This document shows positions 1-11,532 of a stretch of 64,000 nucleotides of DNA, in pieces. A model generated the notes under the pieces. That model ran no database searches and was not told the origin of the DNA. It was given only the letters and a program-made list of their open reading frames with translations. The translations under genes and the position numbers were made by a program. Origin of the DNA: Paragorgia papillata (lineage: Eukaryota; Cnidaria; Anthozoa; Scleralcyonacea; Coralliidae); assembly GCA_035771165.1 (NCBI GenBank), contig JAWNZC010000122.1, positions 2,707,501-2,771,500 of the forward strand. Reading direction: 5' to 3'. Each line of letters opens with the position of its first letter. The stretch's first letter is position 1.

Positions 1-1982
1 GAGCACAAGTTGCTGTCGTCAAGGTTCCATCAAACCGGCATAAGAAGCGGCTCTGCATAGACTATTCGCAGACCATCAATCGGTACACCGAGCTTGATGC
101 CTACCCCTTTCCACGGATAGACGACACGGTCAACAACCTTGCAGGCTATAAAGTTTGCTCGACGTTTCATCTTGAAAGTGCTTATCATCAGGTGCCGATA
201 AAAGAGACTGATCGGAAGTACAGTGGATTTGAAGCTATAATGGAAGACTCTACCACTTCCGTCGCATACCAGGAAAGACTCCGCCCCCTCCAAGAGTTCC
301 CTCCTCCAGAAAATGCCCGCTCCCTCCGTAGGGTGGTCGGTATGTTTGCTTACTACGCAAAGTGGATACCAAACTTCTCTGACAAGATAAAGCCTTTGAC
401 GCAGACTACAACCTTCCCATTGGATGCAACTGCCCTAGCTGCGTTCAACATGCTGAAGAAGGAACTCGAGAAAGCAACTCTTCACTCCATAGATGAAAGC
501 CTGCCTCCCCTTTGTGGTCGAATGTGATGCCTCAGAAGTTGCTCTCTCTGCTACATTAAACCAGGGTGGTCGACCTGTTGCCTTCATGTCCAGAACGCTC
601 CAAAGCAGTGAATTACACTATCCCGCAGTTGAAAAGGAGGCGATGGCTATCATAGAAGCAGTCCGTAAGTGGCGGCATTTTCTTGCTGGTCGTCACTTTA
701 CACTTAAGACTGATCAACGCTCGGTGGTCTTCATGTTCGACAGCAGGAAACGTACAAAGATTAAGAACAACAAGATTCAAGACTGGCGACTTGAGTTGGC
801 TTCTTTCAGCTATACGGTGAGGTATCGACCAGGCAAGGATAACGTTGCCCCAGATTCATTTACACGTGCATTCACTGCTTCCATGTCGACGACCAATCTC
901 ATCGAAATCCATGCAGCGCTGTGTCATCCTGGTGTGACTCGATTGCATCGTGACTACACATCGTGAGATCTAAAAATCTTCGATACTCCACTGAAAAAGT
1001 CAAGAAAGTATGCTCGTCATGTAGAATTTGTACCGAACTCAAGCCTCAGTTTTATCGTCCACAGCCCGGAGTCCTCATCAAGGCCAGGCAGCCTATGGAG
1101 CGACTTAGCATCGATTTCAAGGGGCCTCTATCTACTGCATCTCGCAGTGCATACATACGCACTGTGGTGGATTAGTATTCGCGTTTTCTGTTTGCATTGC
1201 TCAAAAATGTCCAAATATGCATTCATCGACGGTCATCAAGTGCCTTGACCAGATATCTATTCTCTGTGGCATGCCTAACTACATTCACTCAGACCGTGGC
1301 ACTTCCATTCTTTCACGAGAACTCAAGGAGTACCTATTGCAACGGGGAATAGCAACGAGCAAAACTACACCTTACCAATTACCATCCAATCGGAAATGGC
1401 CAGGTTGAACGATACAATGGTATCATCTGGAAGGCTGTTCGTCTTGCTCTTAAGTCAGTGAATCTGCCTGACTCACAATGGGAACTTGTGCTTCCAGATG
1501 CTCTCCACTCCATAAGGTCACTTCTCTCTACTTCCACTAATACGACTCCACACGAGAGGTTCTTCAACTTTCAGCGTCGCTCATCACACGGTGCATCATT
1601 GCCATCATGGCTGTATTCTTCGGGGCCAGTTCTGTTACGCCGGTTTGTTCGAACAAGTAAGAATGATCCACTTGTGGACCAAGTAGAACCAACAGATGTC
1701 AACCCAACCTATGCATGTGTGAGATACATGGATGGTAGAGAATCAACCGTTTCTCTCCGTGATCTGGCTCCATGTCCGTCCACTCCCGTGCAGAACGGAA
1801 CGCCGGAGGTCTTTCCTAATCCTATCAGTAACAGTGTTGAAGATGAAGAGGCGATTGTGACACCGACTTTTCTTTCGGATCCTGAACAGGATCTAACGAC
1901 CCAAGTGCCTGAACTTCGTCCAACGACTCAATTAAGACGTTCCACTCGAGAAGTTAAACAACCATCTCGTTATGGTTGGTAG
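1..1982 (+). pseudogene. Ty3/Gypsy retrotransposon pol remnant (RT, RNase H, integrase), broken
   Basis: Reading in the frame that starts at base 3, the left edge enters a Gypsy-type reverse transcriptase: LCIDYSQTINRYTELDAYPF, then LESAYHQVPIKETDRKYSGF to about 235. The palm with the YxDD catalytic motif is missing; the frame jumps directly to the RT connection region (RSLRRVVGMFAYYAKWIPNF, about 320-385). A frameshift near 490-530 leads to RNase H (VVECDASEVALSATLNQGGR, then TDQRS), 493-966. The integrase HHCC zinc finger (HAALCHPGV; CSSCRIC), the first catalytic Asp (LSIDFKGPL, about 1105), the second (IHSDRG, about 1285) and the Glu in GQVERYN (about 1400) lie in shifted or interrupted frames. 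The integrase C-terminus stays open to the stop at 1982. At least four breaks and the lost palm make it non-functional. Class identity is confident from motif order RT-RNaseH-IN. Confidence 0.9.
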
Positions 1983-2035
1983 AACCCTGCGAACTGTAAC
2001 TTTAACTGTTAGTTAGAACTTCTAGGAAGGAAGAA

Positions 2036-2237
2036 TGACATAAACTTATATTATATGAAACATTTGGGTTGCCTGTGGTATTCGAGCCCGCAGTCGCATT
2101 TGGTCAGTTCTTGCTGATATAAGGCTCATCTGGTGACCTCCATTTTGTATTTTATTTTATACTTCGTTAGCTCTACATGTTTGTCATGCTTGTAGTTTTA
2201 CGTTTGGGTTTTAAGTTGAATAAAGTCTATTAAAACA
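2036..2237 (+). repeat. Candidate 3' LTR of the Ty3/Gypsy remnant
   Basis: A purine-rich stretch (GGAAGGAAGAA, 2025-2035) sits 45 bases after the pol stop and resembles a polypurine tract. It is followed by TG at 2036. An AATAAA signal lies at 2219-2224 and a CA at 2236-2237 could close a roughly 200-bp LTR. The 5' LTR is outside the window, so the ends are inferred from the TG..CA rule only. Confidence 0.4.
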
Positions 2238-2680
2238 CCACCTTTCAAAGATTCCAAACCGAAAGCTAGGACGAAGCGAGCAATCTGAATTACGGCATTT
2301 CAAAAAAAATCATGCAAAATCAAAAAATCATTGACACCGCAATTTCATGCATGCCTCGATGTATATATGTTGCGACCTTCAAAAAGCTTTCGATCCTCTA
2401 AAAGATGCTGTCCGCATACGTTAACGTCAAATTCACCCAACAGCTTTCCTGACTCGGTTCAATGTGTTAAGGAACGTCGTACTGAATACGTCATGAAGAT
2501 AATCAGTTGACGATAGTATACATGCACAGCGAGGACGGTGCAGGGATTACTCTTGGGACTTCAAATTGTTCATTGTCTTTGCTTTAGATGTAAATTTCTT
2601 TTGCAGGAAGGACGTTATCACGACGTTCCCGTTGTGTTTGCTAAAGGTCCCTATTAATGTAACTCGTGGAATGGGCCAAC
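2238..2680. other. No gene or recognisable element seen
   Basis: AT-rich sequence between the retrotransposon remnant and the next transposon. I found no coding signature, RNA gene or clear repeat. Confidence 0.5.
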
Positions 2681-3636
2681 GGCGAAACCATAGAAATAAT
2701 AGACCTAGAATGCGTGCTCTGTCACGTGACAGGTGTCCAAATTAAATTTATTTTGCCCTTATAGATCCGCCATTTTGAATTTTGCAAGGGGTGGGATATA
2801 TATATACAACAATGATCGCCTCTCAAAATAAAGAATTGGAGGACGTTTCATGGGGATAAATTGGATACATGCATGACAACAAATCAGCCACATACACATT
2901 AGCATAAAATAAAACAATTTGCAAGACACTTGCTTTGTTAAACGTACTAAAAACTATAAGTTCAAAATTATATTTCGATCAATTCACCACAATTACAAAA
3001 AGCAACAAAAAGATAGGCTCATGCTAAACTTGAAACTCAAAGCCCGTTTAAAACAAAAGAAAATAATCAAATACGTAATGGAAACTAAGAGAAAATCTTA
3101 AGAAAAACACGGATTTAAGATGGCAATATAAATAGATGTCGAAAAGACTGATGTATAAAAAGTATGACAGGTGCATAAACAAAACACTTACTGTCTCCTG
3201 GATTAATCCTCCACATTCAGTATAAATCACATACAGATTGGCAAGTGGGAATCATTAAAATAAATATAATGTAAAACAGTAAAAACACTAAAACCATTCG
3301 ACATTCGTGTTAAAAGGCTGCTATCGTCGCCATTTCTACATCCAGAGTTTGATGTTCGAAATGTTTTGGCGAAGGATATTGCACTTCACATGCCTTTATC
3401 TTTAAATTCACTAATCCAGTAAATTTCCCGGCGTAAAAAACAAAGAAATTCAGTGCTGAAATACATCCATCGTCCACTCCACACCGGTTATCAACCGCGG
3501 CCGTGTAAAAAACTGTTAAAAAATCCTAGGGCGAGTTCCTTTTGCCCTTATAAATCCACCATTTTGTGGCGACAATTTTTTGACTGACAGGAGATAGGAG
3601 CCCGCATTCTAGGTATATTATTTCTATGGGCGAAAC
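2681..3636. mobile_element. Non-autonomous DNA transposon, 940 bp, 8-bp target duplication (P-like)
   Basis: The element runs 2689-3628. Its ends are inverted repeats of about 27 bases starting CATAGAAATAATA, and an 8-bp direct repeat GGCGAAAC flanks both sides (2681-2688 and 3629-3636). Eight-bp duplications occur with P and hAT elements; a terminus starting CATA fits P elements better than the usual hAT CAG. A near-identical block (GCCCTTATAGATCCGCCATT) occurs near both ends in direct orientation. No transposase is visible inside. Confidence 0.75.
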
Positions 3637-3962
3637 CCGTAGTCGAGTTTGACTTCAATCTATATGCAACGAAATCCTTTTAGAACTAACTCTATAATGT
3701 TTTGGATGTCGAAAAACATACTTTAAGTATTCAATACTACGTACTAGTAAATGATTCGTGGTTTCTGCTAGATACTGAGTTTTACTACATTGCCGTCGTA
3801 CTACATTGTGGTTAGGTTTAGGGTCAGGTTCAAAGGTGGGGGTCGGGGTTGGGGTGAGGGGTTGGGAATTAATTTGTTTAATATTCAGGATTATTCTGAA
3901 TTCTACACCATTTAACAATTCAGGATAATCCTGCATGAATTCTAGATGAGAGGATACGTACT

Positions 3963-4064
3963 ATTTACAGAATGAGTGGCCGTTCTGTATCTGGGTATAC
4001 AGACACGAGGCGAAGCTGAGTGCCTGTATCCCGCCGATACAGAACGGACACGAATTCTGTAAAT
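3963..4064. repeat. Hairpin element with GGCGAAGC loop
   Basis: The two arms (ATTTACAGAAT..CCGTTCTGTATC and its complement GATACAGAACGG..ATTCTGTAAAT) form a long imperfect stem around the loop CGAGGCGAAGCTGAG. Similar hairpins of unrelated stem sequence occur at 9112-9252, 32952-33055 and 51411-51538. No coding content. Confidence 0.7.
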
Positions 4065-4479
4065 TACTTCTAAAACGATTGGTAAGTAAGTTCATTGGCG
4101 TAGTAATTTTTCTAAAAAAAACGTTGTCTAAGTCGAGAAAATCAAAGCTAAAGTTTATGTAAATCAAGAGGAATCTATATCATATATACAGACCCCCATT
4201 AAACATTAAACGAGGAACATCAGCGCAATCTGGAAGAATTGAAGGCTGTTGTTTTGAGAGACGATCGCAACATGAGTTAGTATATCACGATACAATTTCG
4301 TTCCCAGAGCCTTCTCACGCGGGCCGCGCAAACGAAGGCTCTGGGATAATCCATCGCCGGAAACCGAAAAACAGGTTGCCAATTGAAAAGAGCATGCGCC
4401 GCCAGAGATCGAAATCTTCGCAAGTGGAAGTTCGAGGGGTTTTAAATAATTTTATCTGACGGATAAACTTGTCAAGAAC

Positions 4480-5291
4480 AGACCTGCCAACTTTACCAAA
4501 TACTAAATCTGGAGATTTTCAAATGTAATGATAAAAAACCTGGAGATTGATAGCCAAACCTGGAGATTGCTGCATGTGATCTTCGTCGCCACTTAATTGC
4601 GCCATTTTGATTTTGACAACTCAGAACTTTTTTAATTTTATCATCCGCTGACCAAACAGTGTAAAGCATTGCAGGCATTACTGATTTACCCGGCTAGCCG
4701 AGTTACTCGGCAAACCGAGTTACCCGCCATGTATAGAAATTCAATGCTATCCCGGCAGAGTGTTTATATGAGACAGGCGGGTAACTCGGCTAGCCGAGAT
4801 CCCGGGAAAACAGCCGAGATCTCAGCATGCCGGGATGAAAATATTCCCGTATAAACACTCTCTTGCCGGGTAACTCGTCTAGCCGAGTTGAATTTGTCAC
4901 AACAGCGCACGCGCCACTTATGAAGACAATCGGAAACTACTCATGGAATGTGAAACCATTATAATGCGTGGGCGGCTTTGCCGAGTAACTCGTCTCATAT
5001 AAACACTCATCTTTTTTCAACTCGGTTTGCCGGATAACTCGCCTAGCCGGGTAACTCGGCTCCATATAAACAGGCCGTAAGACTGTATTCAGGTGCTCTG
5101 TGCCTCGGCCGAAGTGCTATTGATGCTTTTCTTTAGTTTATGTTTTCTTTTAATTTTTCAGAGTATTTCTATTGGCATTTTAAAGAATTCTCGCTTGCCG
5201 TGAGAAGTGCATGGCAGTCATACCGGGTGACCGGGAGAAGTTGTCTGATACTGGGAGTCTAACGGTCAAACCGTGAGAGTTGGCAGGTCTG
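4480..5291. mobile_element. Nested transposon of about 0.81 kb
   Basis: Inverted ends AGACCTGCCAACT (4480) and AGTTGGCAGGTCT (to 5290) interrupt the left arm of the surrounding fold-back. CAAGAAC flanks both sides (4473-4479, 5292-5298). The mirror arm near 6110-6140 still has the uninterrupted site, which confirms the insertion. The superfamily is uncertain because only seven matching flank bases are seen. Confidence 0.7.
4690..5075. repeat. Cluster of CTAGCCGAGTTACTCG-type palindromic repeats
   Basis: The interior of the nested element is made of repeated GC-richer words: CGGCTAGCCGAG, GGTAACTCGG, GAGTTACTCGGC and TATAAACACTC, in both orientations. AACTCGGCTAGCCGAGTT is a perfect palindrome. 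Composition differs sharply from the AT-rich surroundings. No coding content. Confidence 0.65.
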
Positions 5292-5309
5292 CAAGAACTA
5301 AACAGCATT

Positions 5310-6160
5310 TTAAACAGCAAGTAATCGACGGCTTTTGAATGCTTCCAAGAGAGAAAGCGGTGAGTAGCAGACTTGTCGTAGCCGAAGTGGCACGGCGGCA
5401 ATACGGCATATCATTTGCACGGGGCATCTTGTCAGTTGTGGAACAAGATGACTAGTAATTTCAGAACTACGCATCGTTGAAATATATTGTGTACGTATGT
5501 TGTCAGATGTTGAATGAGCTTTCATTTGATGAATAGTTAAAGATTCTGCGTTTTATGAAACTTGTTAAAAAGTCAAAAATGTGCGAACCACTGTCCCAAA
5601 TAATATTATTACACAAATAAACAGGAAATCGACGCAAGCAAATGAACCAAAACGACATACGTTTTTCCATTTTTTAAATATTTCCCGTTTAACTAGAAGC
5701 TTGAAATTTTCATACCGAATAGAATTTTTAGCTTCTGTACGATATATATTTCAATGTTGTGCGTTAAGTATATTTCAAAAGAAATCTAAAATTCTGTAAC
5801 ACTTGTGAGAAGTCAGTTTCCTGTTTATTTGTAATATTATTTCAATTTTCAAACAGCGGTTCGCACATTTTGGACATTTTAACAAGTTTAATAAAACGCA
5901 GAATCTTGAACTATACATCAAATGAAAGTTCATTCAACATCTAACAACATATGTACACAATATACTTCAACGATATGTAGTTCTGAAATTACTAGCCATC
6001 TTGTTCCACAACTGACAAGATGCAACACGCCACTTCAGTACTCACCGCTTTCCCTTTCGAAACCATTCATAAGCCACCGAATACTTGCTGTTCAACTGCT
6101 GTTTGGTTCCAGAGGTTTGGTTCTTGACAAGTTTCAGTCGCCAGATAAAATTTAAAACCC
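5310..6160. repeat. Long inverted repeat (fold-back core)
   Basis: The complement of about 5325-5620 matches about 5830-6150: both arms read ATGAAAG(C/T)TCATTCAACATCT, then GTTCTGAAATTACTAG, then CATCTTGTTCCACAACTGAC. The centre is near 5710. Short open frames on the arms mirror one another and are by-products of the palindrome. A related fold-back lies at 45660-46010. Confidence 0.7.
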
Positions 6161-6334
6161 CTCAAGGCTTTCGAAAGAACAAGGAATTCGAATACAGATT
6201 TTCAAATGTCCCTTCATATAAAAACCATTGTTAATTATTCAACCAATAAAATGTCGATTTGAAACGGATTATCCCAGTGCCTTCGTTTGCGCGGCCCGCG
6301 TGAGAAGGCTCTGGGAACGAGATTGATCACGATA

Positions 6335-6966
6335 ATACATTATATTTTCGAATTCAAATGTGGTGTATTGCTGTTATTTGATTTGTCAAATTATATCAAA
6401 CGTACGTTTATGGCAAACAAGAGTGTACATTGTGAAATTCTTATTTTTTTGAATTTGTTTTGAATTCTTTTCATTGTTTCCTAAAGCCAATCAGAACGCT
6501 CAACATTTACAGAGATTCCCAGAGTCACTTGACGCATTAGCAGCGCGTGGGTCTGGGTACGAGAATGGTTTTCTTCATGAATTAACCACTGACCTATATA
6601 TAACTGGACTGCGGGTGCTGCCCAAAAATGTGGGACCATTTTCAGATTCAAAATGGCGGCATTTATAGGTCCTTCTGCTAATGGTAGCGACCACTGACTT
6701 GTATTTATCGCAACTTCGTTAATATTGTTTTCGATATTTATGTAAATGCCAGGCGATTTTTGACACTTTACATGCTTTGTTGGTCATTGTTAATTGTGGA
6801 ACCAAGACTGAAAAGGCGTACTGAATTTGTCTGACCAAATAGGAATATCAGTAGAACATGATTTCGAGTTTGTATAAACAAAGTATCAGTTTACGTTTGT
6901 TGCTGAGCGGCCCGGAACATTTTCATGATCATGATAAGAGGCTTATTGTAGCTCTGAACTCTACAA
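6335..6966. other. No gene seen
   Basis: AT-rich spacer between two transposons. A block around 6660-6960 (GGTCCTTCTGCTAATGGTAG; GAATATCAG..GTAGAACATGAT) recurs at about 9770-10200, so this is an old dispersed repeat. No coding signature. Confidence 0.45.
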
Positions 6967-7645
6967 CATAATTACCAACCTCGTACCCAGGGTCTTACCT
7001 CCGCTCTCCCCTCGCTGCGGAAAGACCCTGGACCCTGGTACACGCTGGTCACGTCCTTCCAAGTGCCACCTGATCAAATTTCATACACAGGGAGGGTCCC
7101 AGCAGGGTTCATTTTGTCACCTGAAACCACTCGACGTTTTACACAAACTGTCGAAAGACGAAAGTGTTTAGCCATGTTTTACAGCGGCTATTCAAATATC
7201 AACCTCAAACCTAAACAAGTCAAATGTCTCGAGGCAGTTTACTTTGGCAAAGATGTTGTGACCGTGCTACCAACGGGATATGGAAAGTCTCTAATATATC
7301 ATCTTCTTCCGTCGCTCTTTTACGACAAAATCAACTGCAGTCAGGGCAGTGAACGACCGACCGAGACGTCTCCCCTTCATCCTGTAATCATCGTAGTGTC
7401 TCCGTTAAATGCGCTCATCAAAGATCAAATAAGAAAGAGCAGTCACGGAAATATCAAAGCGACTGTGCTGGGTCAAAGTCGAGTCAAATTTCAAACTAAA
7501 CAACCCCTCCCTACAGTGAAATAATTGTTACTGCCCATATTTTGGGAAGCACGTGACCAGCGTGTACCAGGGTCTTTCCGCAGCGAGGGGGGAGGGGGGA
7601 GGGGGGAGAGGACGTAAGACCCTGGGTACGAGGTTGCAAAATTAC
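6967..7645 (+). mobile_element. MULE-like element enclosing a captured helicase fragment
   Basis: Element 6976-7636 (661 bp). Ends are inverted repeats of about 80 bases beginning CAACCTCGTACCCAGGGTCTT minus the last base and ending in GGTCACGTcCTTCC-like sequence. The flanks CATAATTAC (6967-6975) and CAAAATTAC (7637-7645) match at 8 of 9 bases, as expected for an old 9-bp target duplication. Between the ends lies the RecQ-like fragment at 7063-7524 and little else. The same terminus, without a partner, occurs at 31521. Confidence 0.7.
7063..7524 (+). pseudogene. RecQ-type DNA helicase N-terminal fragment (about 150 aa)
   Basis: The 153-codon frame contains the start of a superfamily 2 RecQ helicase core. 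KPKQVKCLEAVYFGKDV (residues 49-65) fits the region before motif I. Walker A is VLPTGYGKSLIYHLLP (68-83). VVSPLNALIKDQ (111-122) is motif Ia. RecQ enzymes unwind DNA in the 3'-5' direction using ATP. Everything after motif Ia is absent: no DExH box, no motifs III-VI. The frame stops just before the right inverted end of the surrounding transposon, so it is a captured exon-sized fragment, not a helicase. Whether it is transcribed cannot be told. Confidence 0.75.
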
Positions 7646-9111
7646 TAGACAATTATTGCTGTAGGCTTGTAGCTCTGAATTGAAGATGTCCCGGGTGTAC
7701 GGCACGGAATAATCAGCAATAAAATTAAACCATATATGGAAGTTCTACAAACATTTTGTTTTATGTAGTCGCCAGCTCTATAAAAAAGGGCAAGCAATGA
7801 AGAACACGAGAAAGTCGTAAAGAAGCGAGGCGTAGCCCAGTTCTCCTTAGAGTGTCTTTATCAATTATATTATAATCTTTTCCACTGTGTCGTTATAACT
7901 CGATAAAGTCTTAATACTAGAAGACGAAAGGCTTCTGACTGACGAATTTTGACGGTCTTCCACTCTTCCACTGTCCCCATGGCCAGAAATTTTGATCCAT
8001 TTGCACACCGTGAGCCCCTGCGCGCTTAACATTCGCGAGGTCACGCGAGAGTCGCGAAAGTTGCCGATAAACTGAAGTAAGTCAAAATGGACTACAAAAA
8101 GCTTTACTTGACCAGTTTACCGATGAAAAATACTTATTATATAATGGAAATAACGATAAGACAAGGCAAATAAGTATATTTGTGTTGGGGATTTTTCAAG
8201 TTTGATGAGTTTTGGCGTCCTTTTTTGTCGTTGCTATGGACACAACCTTATTAATTCTAGCCAATCCCGGTGCAAAAGAACGTTTTAAACTGCCAATCAA
8301 AACGACGTTTAGGCAATGGAAAAAGCGTTTAATATGCCCAGCGGTTATATAAAGGGAAAATGGCGGAAAAGCAAGAAAAAAGACTCGATTTGTGGCAGTT
8401 TTTTTATCAAAAAAACGACCTTACCTTTCATTCGCAAGCATCGAATTTCTCATGAAGACACAGATTTTAAGGTATTTAAATATAATTTAGTTATTTAAGT
8501 TGTTTTCACAAGAGATTGAGTGTTTGTTTTAAGACATTTTGTTGAAAGACGAGCAGGGTTTTTAATAGTTTTTATGACAACATATGAGAAAACACAGTAA
8601 ATCAACGTCCCTATATCCATTTTCTTGATATAACAATTAACAAATTTAAAGGTGAATTCTCTCGTGGGTTTTATCAAACTCCAGTTTTTGAAATAGATTT
8701 CTCCGCAGGTAATGTTCACCAAACCTTAGTAAAAAATATCTGATGAAATGCCTTTTTTGTTCTTTTGGTTTAATGTATCTCATTTCGCTATATTTTAAGT
8801 TAAACACCGTGACTTTTTCCAGAAGCATAGCGTAGGCAATGGGCTTTGTCGTAGCTGCTCGGTTAAAAATGCAGTCGATGTTCTCTGTATCTGAATCATG
8901 TATATTATGTTTGAGTTAAAAGTAAATAGTTAACAATGTGTTTAAAGATTCGAAATAGAACCACACTTTCTCAAACTCATTAATAATTCATGAGGAAAAT
9001 TCAAAAGAAATCAATATTTAATCAGTATTTAGAAATCGGAGGAAGATTACGGTCAAATTTAGCAAACTTTGAGGTCGATTTTCTCTTAAAATATTGATTC
9101 GTTTGAGAAGC
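7646..9111. other. No gene supported
   Basis: AT-rich sequence. Short open frames at 8316-8498 and 8495-8828 have no recognisable domain and lean on A/T-rich codons. From 9020 a block (GTATTTAGAAATCGGAGG) matches one arm of the hairpin that follows. Confidence 0.4.
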
Positions 9112-9252
9112 TATATCCAACACGAGTCAGTGTTCATCCTCCGATGTCTAAATACAGCCAAGCGGGTTAAAAAAACTCGGCTTCGCCTCGTATTTTCAAC
9201 CCGCTTGACTGTATTTAGAAATCGGAGGAAGAACACGTACTCGTGTTGGATA
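9112..9252. repeat. Hairpin element with CTCGGCTTCGCCTCG loop
   Basis: Arms of about 60 bases (TATATCCAACACGAGT..CTAAATACAG..AAGCGGGTT and complement) face one another around the loop AACTCGGCTTCGCCTCG, the complement of the GGCGAAGCC-type loop at 3963-4064. The stem is nearly perfect, so insertion is probably fairly recent. Confidence 0.75.
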
Positions 9253-10500
9253 TATTACATAAAACACCTAACGAGTATTAAATACTTGTGTCAACAGTCC
9301 GGTCATTCGAAGACGAAATGAGGGGTCAACGGCAATTTTTAACGGTAAGCATCTACGAACAATGCGTTCCCATACAACCAGAGAATGAAATCACATGATT
9401 TTCGTTTTGGAGCAAAAGGAAAACTTTGCAGAAATTAACAATATTTGCATGTCGTCGTCACACTGAAATTAGTAGCATAAACAAGTCAAACTTCATTGTA
9501 AGATCTGAGCAAGACAAAAAAACTGATTATATATTTCTATATACGAACAGAATTATACATAAATTTAGCACAACATTGTGGCAGTTAAAAGAACTTATCG
9601 ACATATGTTAAAGCTCTGGTTAACCGACAGATAGTTAGTAAATCTTGCAAACATCTTGGTGGTTATGTCTTCTTCACATTTTCAAATATACGATGTAAAC
9701 AGCCACATAACTCAATGAGCCTGCTGTATTTCTCAATAGCGGTAACAAATTTCCCTGCTCTTGGCATTATGGGTCCTTCTGCTAATGGTAGCGAGCACTG
9801 ACATGTACTTATCGCGGGAAAAAATAATATTTACGTAAATACAAAGCGATTTTCTTACTTTATTAATAACTCGTTCCTGTGCGAGGGGCCGAGGGCTTCC
9901 CCAGAGGTGAATAAAATCGTATGGGGTTAGCCAGAACAAAACACTAAAGAGTAAAGACCAATAAATTCGGACAGGAAAGAGTTAATGCATGCACGGTTGT
10001 TCATTGTTAATTTCTTGTGGAACGCCTCAAGAGGTCTGCTGGATTATTTGTCTGACCAAATAGGAATATCAGCTGTAGAACATGATCTCGAGTTTGTGTA
10101 AACAAAATATTTCGGTGGTTTTTCCATGTATATTATTTATGTTTGTTGCTGAGCGGCCTGGGACGTTTTCATGATAAAGAGGTTTATTGTAGTTCTGAAC
10201 TACAACAAGACGCCCGCTAGGCGTTAACTCGGGCTATGTTAATTAGTGGGCATCCCATGCCGCGCGATCGCGCATTCGTGCATGCAGCGTATTTTGCCTG
10301 CGAAAATGGGCATGTTAGAATGTTGGGATTAGCTTATTTTACAAAGGGGAATTTTTTTTTTTATTACTTTTACATGCATGGACAACCTAGATTGGGACAA
10401 CGTATAATTCAAATACTGTACGTGGTATTGTGCTGTCAATTAACTGTGCAATGTGGCAAAGCCACCAATACCCACTGGCATTGGTTCGGACAGTACTGCG
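9253..10500. other. No gene supported; dispersed repeat remnants
   Basis: About 9770-10200 is a diverged copy of the block at 6660-6960. Open frames are short and featureless. Confidence 0.4.
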
Positions 10501-10504
10501 ACAT

Positions 10505-10600
10505 TTTGTGAATAACTTTAATGAATGAATGAATAACTTTATTTAAGTGTCAATGTATTTAGCTGTATATTACAGCTAATTGGGGACACACTGTATACTT
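10505..10600 (-). repeat. Probable 3' tail of a minus-strand non-LTR element
   Basis: Read on the minus strand the sequence ends ACTTAAATAAAGTTATTCATTCATTCATT-like, an AATAAA-type signal followed by an (ATTC)n tail, a common end of CR1/L2-like elements. No coding part was found upstream on that strand. Confidence 0.35.
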
Positions 10601-11213
10601 ATTTCAGTTACTGTTCATAATATACAGTTTAGATTAGTGTTCATAGTTACAGTAGTTCTTATTCTTCATTGGATATTTGAACCAAAATTCACAGCGTTGA
10701 TGTATCAATATATTCAGATAATTTATGCTACTTCGTAGTCTTCTTTAATGGTTAACCCTCCACATGAACATTAAAAGAGATGTACGAATGGCGAAACATA
10801 CGCAGTAATCAACTTGGCACTTGACGATGGACTGAATGGGCAATGTCATAATCACAATGCATTTCATCCATAAGCATGCGGGTAAAGTGAAGTTCTTTTG
10901 GTGAACATTGTATCACGATTGTCTATTTATAGACTATAATGGTTATAATATGCCAGTGAATTATGCCAGTAAGTCCTGACAGTCTTTGACTTTGTAGACC
11001 ATGATGATTAAATTCCTTCAGTCCAGACTCCAGTGTTAATTTGTCGGCTCTTTCATTATCAGTTATGTGAATGTTACAATGTCATTTCATAGCAGAATAG
11101 AAAATTGGTGGTTGACAGTTTAATATATTGTCCAATTCAAAACAACAGCATGTCAATCATGTATAGTTCCAGTATGGCAATATTGGTGATGTTTTCATAT
11201 TTTTCCCATATTT

Positions 11214-11379
11214 TTTGTTTCAGTGGAACTATACTTTTGCCTCACTATTATGCTCAAAATTCAAAATCATGTTGACATACAACCCTAGGGCCCAAGATTC
11301 AAAATCTTGAGAAAACTGCTCATGCAAAAAAATGGTTTAAACATGGTATAAAAACTTGCGTTCTATAAACTAAATTTGG
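11214..11379 (-). repeat. Fragment of the repeat unit also seen at 21880-22225
   Basis: CTATACTTTTGCCTCACTA, GTTGACATA and ATGGTATAAAAACT match 21885-22210 in the same orientation. The unit resumes at about 17105-17560 (matching 22215-22470), so one old copy has been split by the 5.7-kb insertion at 11380-17104. Confidence 0.6.
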
Positions 11380-11532
11380 TTGCTTCTGTACTATGTAGGT
11401 ACCACCCGCGGAGCACAGTATACGTCATCAAAACTTGCATTTCTTAATTTGTTAATGCAGCTCCCAGTACATTAAATATTCAACATATCCATGTTTGGCA
11501 AATGATTTCCTATTAATTGGACACATGTCCTT

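Larger units (their letters stand above)
4284..6334. mobile_element. MULE-like fold-back transposon, 2.03 kb, 9-bp target duplication
   Basis: Element 4293-6325, flanked by perfect 9-bp direct repeats ATCACGATA (4284-4292, 6326-6334). Ends read CAATTTCGTTCCCAGAGCC on the left and the complement of CAATCTCGTTCCCAGAGCC on the right, each continuing into a short internal palindrome (..AAGGCTCTGGGATAATCC). Nine-bp duplications are typical of Mutator-like elements. The same terminus occurs in the small element at 17666-17884. The interior is a fold-back (5310-6160) interrupted by another transposon (4480-5291). No transposase gene is seen. Confidence 0.75.
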
